Of a stretch of 64,000 nucleotides of DNA, positions 1 through 8,439 are shown piece by piece. The first letter of the stretch is position 1; every line of letters starts with the position of its first letter. The translations under genes were made by a program, and so were the position numbers. Origin of the DNA: Streptomyces djakartensis. Its GTDB lineage: Bacteria > Actinomycetota > Actinomycetes > Streptomycetales > Streptomycetaceae. A model generated the notes under the pieces. That model ran no database searches, had not been told where the DNA came from, and saw only the letters and a program-made list of their open reading frames with translations. Location of the stretch: contig NZ_BMWE01000010.1 in NCBI RefSeq assembly GCF_014651075.1, forward strand, positions 62,001 through 126,000, read 5' to 3'.

Positions 1-642
<642 letters not shown>

Positions 643-646
<4 letters not shown>

Positions 647-1437
647 CCGGCTTCTCCCTCCGGTGCACGGCCGCTGCCCGGCGGGCCGGCGAAGGCCTGG
701 GCGATGTCCAGCCAGCGGTCGGCGTCGGGGCCGTCGGCGCGCAGGGCGAGGTCCGAGCGGTGGGCGCGCTGGGTGACGAGGAGGCAGAAGTCGAGGGCGG
801 GCCCGGTGACGCGCTGCGGGGCGTCCTGCGGCCCGTACGTCCACAAGTCGCCTGAGGGCGCGACGAGTTCGACCCGGAAGGGATCGGCGGGCGGGGTCAG
901 CCCGTGCACCCCGTAGGCGAAGTCCCGGGTCCGCACCCCGAGCCAGGCCACATGCCGCAGTCGGTCGGTGGGTGGGCGCACCACACCCAGGGCATCGGCC
1001 ACGTCCTGTCCATGGGCCCAGGTCTCCATGAGGCGGGCCGTCGCCATGGAGGCGGCCGACATCGGCGGGCCGTACCAGGGGAAACGCGCCCTGGGCGGGG
1101 CGGCCCGCAGCGCCTGCTCCAGCGCCGCGCGCCCGGCACGCCACCGCGTGAGCAGCTCGGCGGGCGGGAGTCCGGCGTCCTCCTCGGCGCCCTCGTCGAC
1201 GAAGGAGGACGGCGCCGCGAGGGCCTTCTCGGCCAGGGCGCGGAAGCCGTCGGCGTCCGTGACGGCGAGCAGCGCCGAGCGGTCGGTCCAGGCGAGGTGG
1301 GCGATCTGGTGGGCCACGGTCCAGCCGGGCGCGGGAGTCGCGAGCGCCCAGCGGCCCGCACTCGACCCGGCCACGAGGCGGTCGAGTTCCTCGCTCTCCT
1401 CGTGCAGGTCGTCGATCACGGACGTCGGATCGGGCAC
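643..1437 (-). CDS. TIGR03084 family protein, DinB/mycothiol-dependent isomerase-like fold
   Basis: This is a 264-residue protein of the maleylpyruvate-isomerase-N/DinB-like four-helix fold known as TIGR03084. Histidines near residues 43-47 (VAHQIAHLAW) and in ETWAHGQDVADALG are in the positions expected for metal ligands, and the C-terminal half matches the family's own conserved extension. The frame stays open further upstream, but the GTG at 1435-1437 is preceded by GAGGGGAG at a good distance, so I start there. Its stop overlaps the GTG of the AtuA-like gene. Such proteins probably use mycothiol, and the neighbour suggests a role in catabolism of an acyl-CoA or terpenoid compound; that is inference. 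Confidence 0.85.
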
Positions 1438-1515
1438 GGGCGCTCCCCTCGGGGCACGACGGTGTGCGGGGCGGTGCGGCGTGCTGAGGAGCATGGCAGG
1501 GGCACAAGAAACAAT

Positions 1516-1527
1516 CAAGCGTGCTTG
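1516..1527. promoter_or_regulatory. Inverted repeat, candidate TetR-type operator of the AtuA operon
   Basis: CAAGC-GT-GCTTG forms a perfect 5+5 inverted repeat about 80 bases upstream of the TIGR03084 start, in a locally AT-rich stretch of the promoter region. AAGC-N2-GCTT cores are typical of TetR-family regulators of acyl-CoA and terpenoid catabolism. The cognate regulator is not in the window. Confidence 0.45.
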
Positions 1528-1550
1528 CATGAAAAATGGAGGGAGCAAGA

Positions 1551-1582
1551 CCACGGGGCGGCTGCGGCCCGCCGCCCCGTGG
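1551..1582. terminator. Hairpin terminator downstream of the VOC gene
   Basis: A 12-base-pair perfect stem (1551-1562 with 1571-1582, loop of eight) lies just past the stop of the leftward VOC gene at 1612. It would stop VOC transcripts before the TIGR03084 promoter. Confidence 0.6.
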
Positions 1583-1611
1583 GTATCGCCGCGGTCGTCG
1601 GCAGCCGGTCG

Positions 1612-1977
1612 TCAGTCGACGGGAGCGACTCGGATCAGGTTGCCGTCCGGATCCGTCACGACGAACGTGCGCCCGAAGGCCTCGTCGTGGGGCTCACTGA
1701 CCACTCGCACGCCTTTCGCGACCCACTGCTCGAACCGACGGTCGATCACGTCCGGTCCGCCCGTCAGCACGAGACAGACCTCACTGGTCCGCCGCACCTC
1801 GGGAGTCAGGCCCTCGGCGTGCCCGCTCCACAGCGCGAGTTCCGCGCCGCCACCGAGGTCGAAGGTGATGTACCGGGGAGTCTCGAAACCGGGTTTGATC
1901 TCGAGAAGGTCCGCGTAGAAACGGGCGGCTTCGGGGGCGTCGTTGACGTAGACGATGAACACGATCGGGCTCGGCAT
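1612..1977 (-). CDS. VOC (glyoxalase/bleomycin-resistance-fold) family protein
   Basis: A 121-residue single-module vicinal-oxygen-chelate protein. The N-terminal beta-alpha unit is VFIVYVNDAPEAARFYADLL, and the C-terminal strand RTFVVTDPDGNLIRVAPV is the family hallmark (DPDGN). Such proteins act as dimers in dioxygenase, lyase or drug-binding roles; the sequence alone does not give the substrate. The gene is divergent from the WYL regulator at 2068 and shares a short intergenic region carrying a perfect palindrome, so it is the most likely target of that regulator. It has its own hairpin terminator. Confidence 0.88.
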   Translation of the reverse strand: MPSPIVFIVYVNDAPEAARFYADLLEIKPGFETPRYITFDLGGGAELALWSGHAEGLTPEVRRTSEVCLVLTGGPDVIDRRFEQWVAKGVRVVSEPHDEAFGRTFVVTDPDGNLIRVAPVD

Positions 1978-2027
1978 GTCTCGCTCCTTCGGTCGGTCTT
2001 GCCTGCGACTGGAGCGTGCCGGTCATT

Positions 2028-2046
2028 CATGACGGATTCCGTCATG
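2028..2046. promoter_or_regulatory. Perfect 19-bp palindrome, candidate operator of the WYL regulator
   Basis: CATGACGGA-T-TCCGTCATG: nine base pairs of dyad symmetry around one central base, between the divergent VOC gene and the WYL regulator gene. Placement and perfect symmetry make it a strong operator candidate controlling both genes. Confidence 0.65.
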
Positions 2047-2067
2047 TTTTCTGGGATTCTCGATCCC

Positions 2068-3021
2068 GTGACTCCGGATCGTTTCTTCACCTTGCTGCTG
2101 GCGCTGCAGTCCAGGGAGACCACGACGACCGCCGACCTGGCGGCTCAGGTCGGCGTGTCGGTGCGTACCGTCGTGCGCGATCTGCGGTGGCTGCAGGAGG
2201 CGGGTTTCCCGTTGCTGGTCCGGCGCGGCCGCTGGGGCGGGGTGACTCTGCTGCCCGGTGGTCTGCTCGACACGTCACGGCTCACTCCGGAGGAACGGGA
2301 CCACCTCGTCCTCTACGGCCTCGACGACGAGCAACGCGAGCAACTCGGAGCCGCCGCCGGCGCCCGGCGCGCGCGTCAGAAGGTGCGCCCCCGGGCGGGA
2401 GCGTCGAGCACCGGTGGGCTACCGCTGAGCGCGGTCGTCACCACCGACAACAGACCGTGGTTCTCCCCGGACTCCGAGGGCATGCCCCCGGCGGCGCTCG
2501 TCGGTGACCTGCGGCGCGGTGTGCGGTTGCGCATCTCCTACCGCCGGTCCGCGGAGACCGAGGCCACGTGGCGGGTCGTCGACCCGTACGGTCTGCTGGC
2601 CAAGGCCGGGAGGTGGTATCTCGTGGCGGACTGCGCGGGCCGTCCCCGGCTCCACGCGCTCGAGAGGCTTGTCGACTGGGAGCCGATGCGGGCGGCTCGC
2701 CGGCTGCGCCCGGACGCGACCCTGGACAGCGTCGCGGCAGAGCTGACGGCGGACTGGGAGAACCCCAGGACCTTCCCGATCCACGCCGAACTCGACTCGC
2801 GGCACCTCGGCCGGGCGAAGCGCATCCTCGGCCGTAAGCTGACCGTTCGGGACACCGCCGGAGAGGGGCGCGTGAGCATCACGGTCACCGGCCGGAACGT
2901 GGAGGACGTCCGTCAGCTCCTGCAGTTCGGTGACAGCCTCACCGTGACCGCCCCCGTGGAAGCGCGCGAGCGCATTCGGCAGCTGGCCGCGCAGATCCTC
3001 CAGAAGTACGCCTGCCGTTGA
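2068..3021 (+). CDS. HTH/WYL-domain transcriptional regulator (YafY/PafC-like)
   Basis: About 317 residues with three parts. An N-terminal winged helix spans residues 1-65 (TTTADLAAQVGVSVRTVVRD, then the wing RRGRWGG). A WYL domain follows (LRISYRRSAETEATWRVVDP, then LLAKAGRWYLVADC and a LHALERL strand). A C-terminal WCX extension (FGDSLTVTAPVEARERIRQL) ends the protein. WYL regulators sense a small ligand or nucleic acid and often control a divergent gene. GTG at 2068 is chosen because it begins the conserved VTPDRFFTLLLALQ helix; ATG at 2029 or 2044 would place translation inside the 19-bp palindrome. The gene ends at a strong bidirectional hairpin shared with serC. Confidence 0.85.
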   Translation: MTPDRFFTLLLALQSRETTTTADLAAQVGVSVRTVVRDLRWLQEAGFPLLVRRGRWGGVTLLPGGLLDTSRLTPEERDHLVLYGLDDEQREQLGAAAGARRARQKVRPRAGASSTGGLPLSAVVTTDNRPWFSPDSEGMPPAALVGDLRRGVRLRISYRRSAETEATWRVVDPYGLLAKAGRWYLVADCAGRPRLHALERLVDWEPMRAARRLRPDATLDSVAAELTADWENPRTFPIHAELDSRHLGRAKRILGRKLTVRDTAGEGRVSITVTGRNVEDVRQLLQFGDSLTVTAPVEARERIRQLAAQILQKYACR

Positions 3022-3066
3022 AGTGCCGCGCCGGCCGAACGGTGGAGCGGCTGCCGGAGCACGAGA

Positions 3067-3096
3067 GAGGGCGCCCCGCACAGGCGGGGCGCCCTC
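3067..3096. terminator. Bidirectional terminator between WYL regulator and serC
   Basis: A perfect 13-bp GC-rich stem (3067-3079 with 3084-3096) around an ACAG loop sits between two convergent genes. Confidence 0.85.
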
Positions 3097-3115
3097 GCTC
3101 ACGTGCGGGAGAAGG

Positions 3116-4234
3116 TCACAGCTTCTCGATCACGTAGTCGACGCACTTGGTCAGCGCCTCGACGTCCGCGGGGTCGATCGACGGGAACATCGCGACGCGC
3201 AGCTGGTTGCGGCCGAGCTTGCGGTAGGGCTCGGTGTCGACGATGCCGTTGGCGCGCAGGACCTTGGCGACGGCGGCGGCGTCCACCTCGTCCGTGAAGT
3301 CGATCGTGCCGATGACCTGCGAGCGCTTGGCCGGGTCGGTGACGAACGGGTTCGCGAACTTGACGTCCTCGGCCCAGCCGTACAGCGTCCGCGCGGAGGT
3401 CGCGGTGCGGCGGACCGCCCAGTCCAGGCCGCCCTGGCCGTTCATCCACTCCAGCTGCTCGTTGAGGATGAACAGGGTGGCGAGGGCCGGGGTGTTGTAC
3501 GTCTGGTTCTTGCGGGAGTTGTCGATCGCGGTCGGCAGCGAGAAGAACTCCGGGACGTGCCGGCCGGAGGCGTGGACGCGCTCCGCCCGCTCGATGGCGG
3601 CCGGGGAGAAGACGCCGATCCACAGGCCGCCGTCGGAGGCGAAGGACTTCTGCGGGGCGAAGTAGTAGACGTCCGTCTCGGCGATGTCGACCGGGAGACC
3701 GCCGGCGCCGGAGGTGGCGTCGACCAGGACCAGGGCGCCCTCGTCGGCGCCGGCCACCCGCTGGATCGGCATGGCGACGCCGGTCGAGGTCTCGTTGTGG
3801 GTGAAGGCGTAGACGTCGACGCCCGCCGCGGCGACCGGCTCGGGGTGCGTGCCGGGGTCGGCGGAGATGACGTCCGGCTCGGCGAGCCACGGGGCGAGCT
3901 TCGCGGCCTTGGCGAACTTGGAGGAGAACTCGCCGAAGGTGAGGTGCTGCGACTTGTTCTCGATCAGGCCGTGCGTCGCGATGTCCCAGAACGCGGTGGA
4001 ACCGCCGTTGCCGAGGACCACCTCATAGCCGTCGGGGAGCTGGAACAGCTCGCTGATGCCCTCGCGGACCTTGCCGACCAGGTTCTTGACGGGAGCCTGG
4101 CGGTGGGAGGTGCCCATGAGGGAGGTGCCGGTGGCGGCGAGGGCGTCCAGCGCCTCCGTCCGCACCTTGGAGGGACCCGCGCCGAAACGTCCGTCCGCGG
4201 GCTTGATGTCAGAGGGAATCTGGATCTCAGCCAC
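3116..4234 (-). CDS. serC: Phosphoserine aminotransferase
   Basis: A 372-residue class V aminotransferase of the actinobacterial SerC type. It converts 3-phosphohydroxypyruvate and glutamate to phosphoserine and 2-oxoglutarate in serine biosynthesis, using pyridoxal phosphate. The PLP lysine is K196 in YFAPQKSFASDGG. The phosphate-binding loop GNGGSTAFWD is near residue 75, and RFGAGPSK near the start is the family N-terminus. The ATG at 4232-4234 begins MAEIQIPSDIKPADGRFG, as in relatives. It stands alone, ends at the shared hairpin, and has a 14-bp palindrome 16 bases upstream of the start codon. Confidence 0.96.
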   Translation of the reverse strand: MAEIQIPSDIKPADGRFGAGPSKVRTEALDALAATGTSLMGTSHRQAPVKNLVGKVREGISELFQLPDGYEVVLGNGGSTAFWDIATHGLIENKSQHLTFGEFSSKFAKAAKLAPWLAEPDVISADPGTHPEPVAAAGVDVYAFTHNETSTGVAMPIQRVAGADEGALVLVDATSGAGGLPVDIAETDVYYFAPQKSFASDGGLWIGVFSPAAIERAERVHASGRHVPEFFSLPTAIDNSRKNQTYNTPALATLFILNEQLEWMNGQGGLDWAVRRTATSARTLYGWAEDVKFANPFVTDPAKRSQVIGTIDFTDEVDAAAVAKVLRANGIVDTEPYRKLGRNQLRVAMFPSIDPADVEALTKCVDYVIEKL

Positions 4235-4249
4235 GGAGTGGAGCGTAGC

Positions 4250-4263
4250 CGTTTCCGGAAACG
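4250..4263. promoter_or_regulatory. 14-bp palindrome upstream of serC
   Basis: CGTTTCCGGAAACG is a perfect palindrome ending 16 bases before the serC start codon. It is a candidate operator or processing site; no regulator is identified. Confidence 0.35.
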
Positions 4264-4315
4264 CGGGCGAAACGTCGTCCGTCGGGTGAGACGGCGTTCG
4301 GGCAGCCCTCGCCCC

Positions 4316-5656
4316 TCACACGCCTGGCCAGACGGCCGAGGCGTCGTCGCGGTGCGGGGCGGGCAGCCGGACCGGGCGGACGGGGACGGGGCGGACGCGG
4401 CCCTCGGTGACGGCCGTCCAGGGGGCGGGGCGGCCGGAGTAGCACAGGGTGGTGAGGACGAAGACGCCGTCGGCGTAGACCTCGACGTACTCCCCGACGG
4501 TGAGGATGCGCAAGCCGGCGGCGGGTTCCGGCAGGAGGGTCTCGCCGAGCGGGGCGCCCTCGGGGCCGGTGACCTGGAGGTTCTTGCCGTCGCAGGTGAC
4601 CGTGAGCGCGGGCCGGTCGCCGTCGGAGACATGGGTGCGCAGGGTGATCTCGGTGCGGCCGGAGAGGGTGACGTCACCGACCGCGTTCAGGTGGGCGTGG
4701 TAGGTCTCCTCGCCGAGCCACGGGTCCAGGCCCGGCCACCATTCCAGGCGGGGCGCCGCGTCCGGCGGTACGACGAGGGCCTTGGGCTGGGCGAGCATGC
4801 CGCGGCAGCGGTCGCCGGTGTCGGTGAGGCCGACGCGGCGCGGGGTGGTGTGCAGCACGACGCGGGAGCCGTCGGGGGCGGTGACGACGCGCGGGGCGTA
4901 CGCGCCCGTCGGGCCGAGCGGGCCGCGGCGGGTCCACGGGCCGCGCAGCCGCGGGGCGGTCCACGCCTCGAAGCCCCGGGTGGCGCCGATGGAGCCGAGC
5001 AGCAGCCAGCCGCCGTCGTCGAGGCGTTCCAGGACCGGGCACTCCAGCTCGTCGACGTCGCCGGGGGAGATGAGCGGCGGGTGGACGGTCCAGTGCTCAA
5101 GGTCGTCGGAGGTGGCCCAGGCGACGCAGCCGCTGACCTCGACCGGCAGGGAGGCGTCGGCGGCGCAGACCACCATGACCCAGCCGTCGGACTCGTCGTC
5201 GCGTACGACGAAGGGGTCGCGCCAGCCCATGCGTTCGCCCGTGCGGTACCAGCGCGGATCGGCCTCGGCGACCGGGCCCGTGCCGTGGCGGCGCCAGCCG
5301 GTGCCGTCGGTGCGGTCGGAGTGGGCCAGGCCGACCGACTGCAGGGGCCAGCCGCCGGGGGTGAGGCCGGAGACGGCGGTGTAGAGCATCGCCATGCCGG
5401 TGCCGTGCGGGAAGGCGTGCATGGTCCACACCGCCTGCTGGTCGAAGCGGCCCGGCAGGCCGTTGCCGAAGGCCGTGCCCTGCGGCTCCCAGTGGACCAG
5501 GTCGGTGGAGGTGGCCCGGCCGTAGGAGGTCTCCATGCGCAGGTGGTCGAACTCGGCCGTCCACGGGCCCTGCAGGTGCAGCGCTGTGTAGGTGCCGTCC
5601 GCGTGGCGCAGGAGGTCGAAGTCGTTCACGCAGAGGCCGGGCGGCGCGTATCGCAT
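4316..5656 (-). CDS. GH32-like glycoside hydrolase (beta-fructosidase type)
   Basis: A 446-residue protein with the five-bladed propeller signatures of clan GH-J. VNDFDLL near residue 10 occupies the place of the usual WMNDPNG motif and keeps the nucleophile aspartate. GWRDPFV gives the RDP motif and LECPVLE the EC acid/base motif. The C-terminal part resembles the GH32 beta-sandwich. No signal peptide is seen, so it probably acts inside the cell on imported oligosaccharides. ATG at 5654-5656 has AGGA upstream. The gene diverges from a LacI regulator and lies beside a sugar ABC importer, suggesting uptake and hydrolysis of a fructose-containing sugar. The altered first motif leaves specificity open. 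Confidence 0.8.
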   Translation of the reverse strand: MRYAPPGLCVNDFDLLRHADGTYTALHLQGPWTAEFDHLRMETSYGRATSTDLVHWEPQGTAFGNGLPGRFDQQAVWTMHAFPHGTGMAMLYTAVSGLTPGGWPLQSVGLAHSDRTDGTGWRRHGTGPVAEADPRWYRTGERMGWRDPFVVRDDESDGWVMVVCAADASLPVEVSGCVAWATSDDLEHWTVHPPLISPGDVDELECPVLERLDDGGWLLLGSIGATRGFEAWTAPRLRGPWTRRGPLGPTGAYAPRVVTAPDGSRVVLHTTPRRVGLTDTGDRCRGMLAQPKALVVPPDAAPRLEWWPGLDPWLGEETYHAHLNAVGDVTLSGRTEITLRTHVSDGDRPALTVTCDGKNLQVTGPEGAPLGETLLPEPAAGLRILTVGEYVEVYADGVFVLTTLCYSGRPAPWTAVTEGRVRPVPVRPVRLPAPHRDDASAVWPGV

Positions 5657-5752
5657 GGACAGGTCCTGTCTGCCGACAGCGGCACTCAAGCGTGTGCGCT
5701 GTGATCTGGCTGGCGAGGGTTTCTCTGAGAGTCAGCCGAAGTAAAACCCGAA

Positions 5753-5766
5753 CGCAAACGCTTGCG
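5753..5766. promoter_or_regulatory. LacI-family operator between the glycosidase and regulator genes
   Basis: CGCAA-ACGC-TTGCG is a 5+5 inverted repeat with a central CG step, the classic LacI/GalR half-site pattern. It lies 97 bases upstream of the glycosidase start and 101 bases before the regulator start, so one repressor dimer could control both directions. Confidence 0.7.
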
Positions 5767-5866
5767 CAACCGCTTGGGCGGGTTTACGGTCTCGTCACTC
5801 CCCCACACGCCGATGTGTTCCGGACGAACCCGGGCACGCCGCGTGCACCCGACCAAGGAGCGTCCC

Positions 5867-6886
5867 GTGACGGTCAGCATCACCGATGTCGCAGCGGCCA
5901 CCGGGGTCTCGGCGTCCACCGTGTCCCGGGCCCTGCGCGGGCGTCCCGGAGTGTCGGAGGAGATGCGGGCCCGGATCGTCGAGGTCGCCGCCGAGCTGGG
6001 CTACATCGCCTCGCGCTCGGCGTCCAGCCTGGCCAGCGGGCGCACCCACACCATCGGCGTCGTCGTCCCGTACGTGGGCCGCTGGTTCTTCGGCACCGTG
6101 CTGGACGCCGCCGAGAAGGTCTTCAGCGCCGCCGGTTACGACGTCCTGCTGTACAACCTCGGCTCACCGGAGGCCCGCAAGCGCTTCTTCACCAAGCTGC
6201 CGATCCGCAAGCGGGTCGACGCCGTGCTGTCCCTGCTGATCCCGGACCCGGAGGAGGCCGCCGCCCTGCGGTCCCTCGACGTGCCGCTGGCGACCACGGT
6301 CGGCGGTGCCCGGCCCGGCTTCACGGTGGTCGGCATCGACGACCGGGGCGGGGCGGAGAGCGCCGTACGGCACCTGGTGAACCTCGGCCACCGGCGGATC
6401 GGCATGATCTCCGGGGCCAGTGAGCCGCTGCACTGGACCACGCCCCTCGATCGCCGGCAGGGCTATCTGGACGCGCTGGCCGACGCCGGGATCGAGCCCG
6501 ACCCGGGCCTGGAGTCGGACGGCGGTTACACGGTCGAGGGCGGCGAGCGGGCCATGACCGAGCTGCTGGCGCTGCGCAACCCGCCGACCGCCGTGTTCGC
6601 CCAGTCCGACGAGATGGCGATGGGCGCGCTGCGCGCCCTGCGCCGGCACCGGCTGCGGGTTCCGGAGGACGTGTCCGTCGTCGGCTTCGACGATCACGGG
6701 CTGTCCGAGGTGGTCGGGCTGACCACCGTGGCCCAGCCGGTCGCGGCCCAGGGCCGGGAGGCGGCCCGGCTGCTGCTGGCGCGGCTGGACGATCCGGACG
6801 CCGGGCCGCCGCACCCCGTCGAGATGCCCATCCGTTTCGTCCTGCGCGAGACCACCGCTCCTCCGAACACCGGCCGGCAGCGGTAG
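5867..6886 (+). CDS. LacI-family transcriptional repressor
   Basis: A 339-residue LacI/GalR regulator. The N-terminal helix-turn-helix (SITDVAAATGVSASTVSRAL) and hinge helix (RSASSLASGRTHTIGVVVP) are followed by a periplasmic-binding-like sensor domain with DALADAGIEPD, NPPTAVFAQSDEMAMGAL and the C-terminal LTTVAQPV. GTG at 5867 has AAGGAG six bases upstream and removes an unlikely N-terminal extension. It is followed after 109 bases by the solute-binding protein gene, so it probably controls both its own import genes and the divergent GH32-like gene, released by an imported sugar. Confidence 0.92.
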   Translation: MTVSITDVAAATGVSASTVSRALRGRPGVSEEMRARIVEVAAELGYIASRSASSLASGRTHTIGVVVPYVGRWFFGTVLDAAEKVFSAAGYDVLLYNLGSPEARKRFFTKLPIRKRVDAVLSLLIPDPEEAAALRSLDVPLATTVGGARPGFTVVGIDDRGGAESAVRHLVNLGHRRIGMISGASEPLHWTTPLDRRQGYLDALADAGIEPDPGLESDGGYTVEGGERAMTELLALRNPPTAVFAQSDEMAMGALRALRRHRLRVPEDVSVVGFDDHGLSEVVGLTTVAQPVAAQGREAARLLLARLDDPDAGPPHPVEMPIRFVLRETTAPPNTGRQR

Positions 6887-6995
6887 CCCCACCCTCCCCC
6901 GTTCCCTCCCCGCCCGCCGCCGGGGGCGCCGTTCCGGCCCCCGGTCCCTGCCCACCGTCCGCGTACCCACCCGCACCCACGCACGGAGACATCAC

Positions 6996-8339
6996 ATGAT
7001 CACCGGTCACGGAAAACACCGTCGTACAGGCCTGACGGCCCTCGCCCTGCTGCCCCTGGCCGCGCTGGCCGCCTGCGGCGGGGGTGGCGGCGGCAAGGAC
7101 ACCTCCGCCGAACAGGGCAGCGGCAAGGGCACCATCAGCGTCTGGGCTCACCAGGGCCAGGCGAGCGAGGCGACCGCGCTGCAGAACGCGGTGAAGTCCT
7201 TCAACTCCTCGCAGAAGGAGATCAAGGCCGAGCTGAAGCTCATACCCGAGAAGGACTACACCAAGACCATCACCGCCACCGACGCCTCGGAACTGCCGGA
7301 CGTCCTGGAGTTCGACGGCCCGACGATGGCGAACTTCGTCTTCAACAGCAAGCTCGCCCCGGTCGACGGCCACGTCTCCGCCAAGACCCTCTCCAACGCC
7401 ACCGACGCGATCAAGGCGCAGGGCGAGATCGACGGCAAGCACTACGGCCTGGGCATGTTCGACGCCGGGCTCGGTATGTACGCCAACAAGAAGCTGCTGG
7501 ACGCGGCCGGCGTGAAGTACCCGACGAGCGTGGACGACGCCTGGACGGCCGAGGAGTTCGGCAAGGCGCTGAAGGCACTGAAGGGCAAGGACTCCGACGG
7601 CAAGGTCCTCGACATCTCGGAGCAGTACGGTCTGGCCTCCGAGTGGGGCACCTTCGGCTTCTCCCCGATCGTCTGGTCGGCCGGCGGCGGCCTGCTGAAG
7701 GACGGCAAGGCGGCCGGCACCCTGGACAGCCCGAAGGTCGTCTCCGCCATGAAGACCTTCCAGTCCTGGAAGCCGTACGTCGACGCCAACACCGACGGCA
7801 ACGCCTTCGCCAAGGGCAAGGTGGCGCTGAGCTGGGTCGGCCACTGGAACTACCCGGCGTACAGCGAGGCGCTCGGTGACGACCTCGCCGTCCTGCCGCT
7901 GCCGGACTTCGGCAACGGACCCAAGGCCGGCCAGGGTTCCTGGGCCTGGGGCATCGGAGCCGCCAGCAAGAACGGCAAGGCCGCCGGCACGTTCCTGGAC
8001 TACCTGCTGAACGACACCAACGTCGGCGCGATGACGAAGGCCAACGGCGCGGTGCCCGCCACCAAGTCCGCCCTCGCCAAGAGCGAGCTGTACAAGAAGG
8101 GCGGCCCGCTCCAGCTCTTCGCCGACCAGCTGGCCAAGCCGTGCGGCGACAGCGACATCAGCAGCTCCTGCGTCGCCGTCACCCGCCCGGTGACCGCCGG
8201 ATACCCCACCATCACCGCCAAGTTCAGCACGGCCCTGAACTCGATCTACGGCGGCGCCGACCCCAAGGAAGCCCTGCAGAAGGCCGCCCGCGCCATCGAC
8301 CGGGACTTCACCGACAACGCCGGCTACGAGATCCCGTAA
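6996..8339 (+). CDS. Sugar ABC transporter solute-binding lipoprotein
   Basis: A 447-residue family 1 extracellular solute-binding protein. The signal sequence carries Arg residues, a hydrophobic stretch TALALLPLAALA and a lipobox LAAC with the acylated cysteine at residue 27, followed by a Gly-rich tether. The mature part is a typical two-lobe carbohydrate binder (ISVWAHQGQ, DVLEFDGPTMANFV, GKVALSWVGHWNYP). It captures sugar outside the membrane for the two permeases that follow. An AT-containing leader with GGAG precedes the ATG at 6996. Confidence 0.93.
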   Translation: MITGHGKHRRTGLTALALLPLAALAACGGGGGGKDTSAEQGSGKGTISVWAHQGQASEATALQNAVKSFNSSQKEIKAELKLIPEKDYTKTITATDASELPDVLEFDGPTMANFVFNSKLAPVDGHVSAKTLSNATDAIKAQGEIDGKHYGLGMFDAGLGMYANKKLLDAAGVKYPTSVDDAWTAEEFGKALKALKGKDSDGKVLDISEQYGLASEWGTFGFSPIVWSAGGGLLKDGKAAGTLDSPKVVSAMKTFQSWKPYVDANTDGNAFAKGKVALSWVGHWNYPAYSEALGDDLAVLPLPDFGNGPKAGQGSWAWGIGAASKNGKAAGTFLDYLLNDTNVGAMTKANGAVPATKSALAKSELYKKGGPLQLFADQLAKPCGDSDISSSCVAVTRPVTAGYPTITAKFSTALNSIYGGADPKEALQKAARAIDRDFTDNAGYEIP

Positions 8340-8439
8340 CCCGCAGCACGCATCGGCCCGGGCGGGCCGCCGGCGACGGGGCAGCGCGACGACGCTGCCC
8401 CGTGCCGGCCGGGCCCGCCCCGCCGGGAAGGACCCTCCC

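Noticed and set aside
3023..5704. Long plus-strand frame across serC and the glycosidase gene
   Set aside because: Antisense to two well-recognised genes and of low-complexity Gly/Val/Asp/Arg composition.
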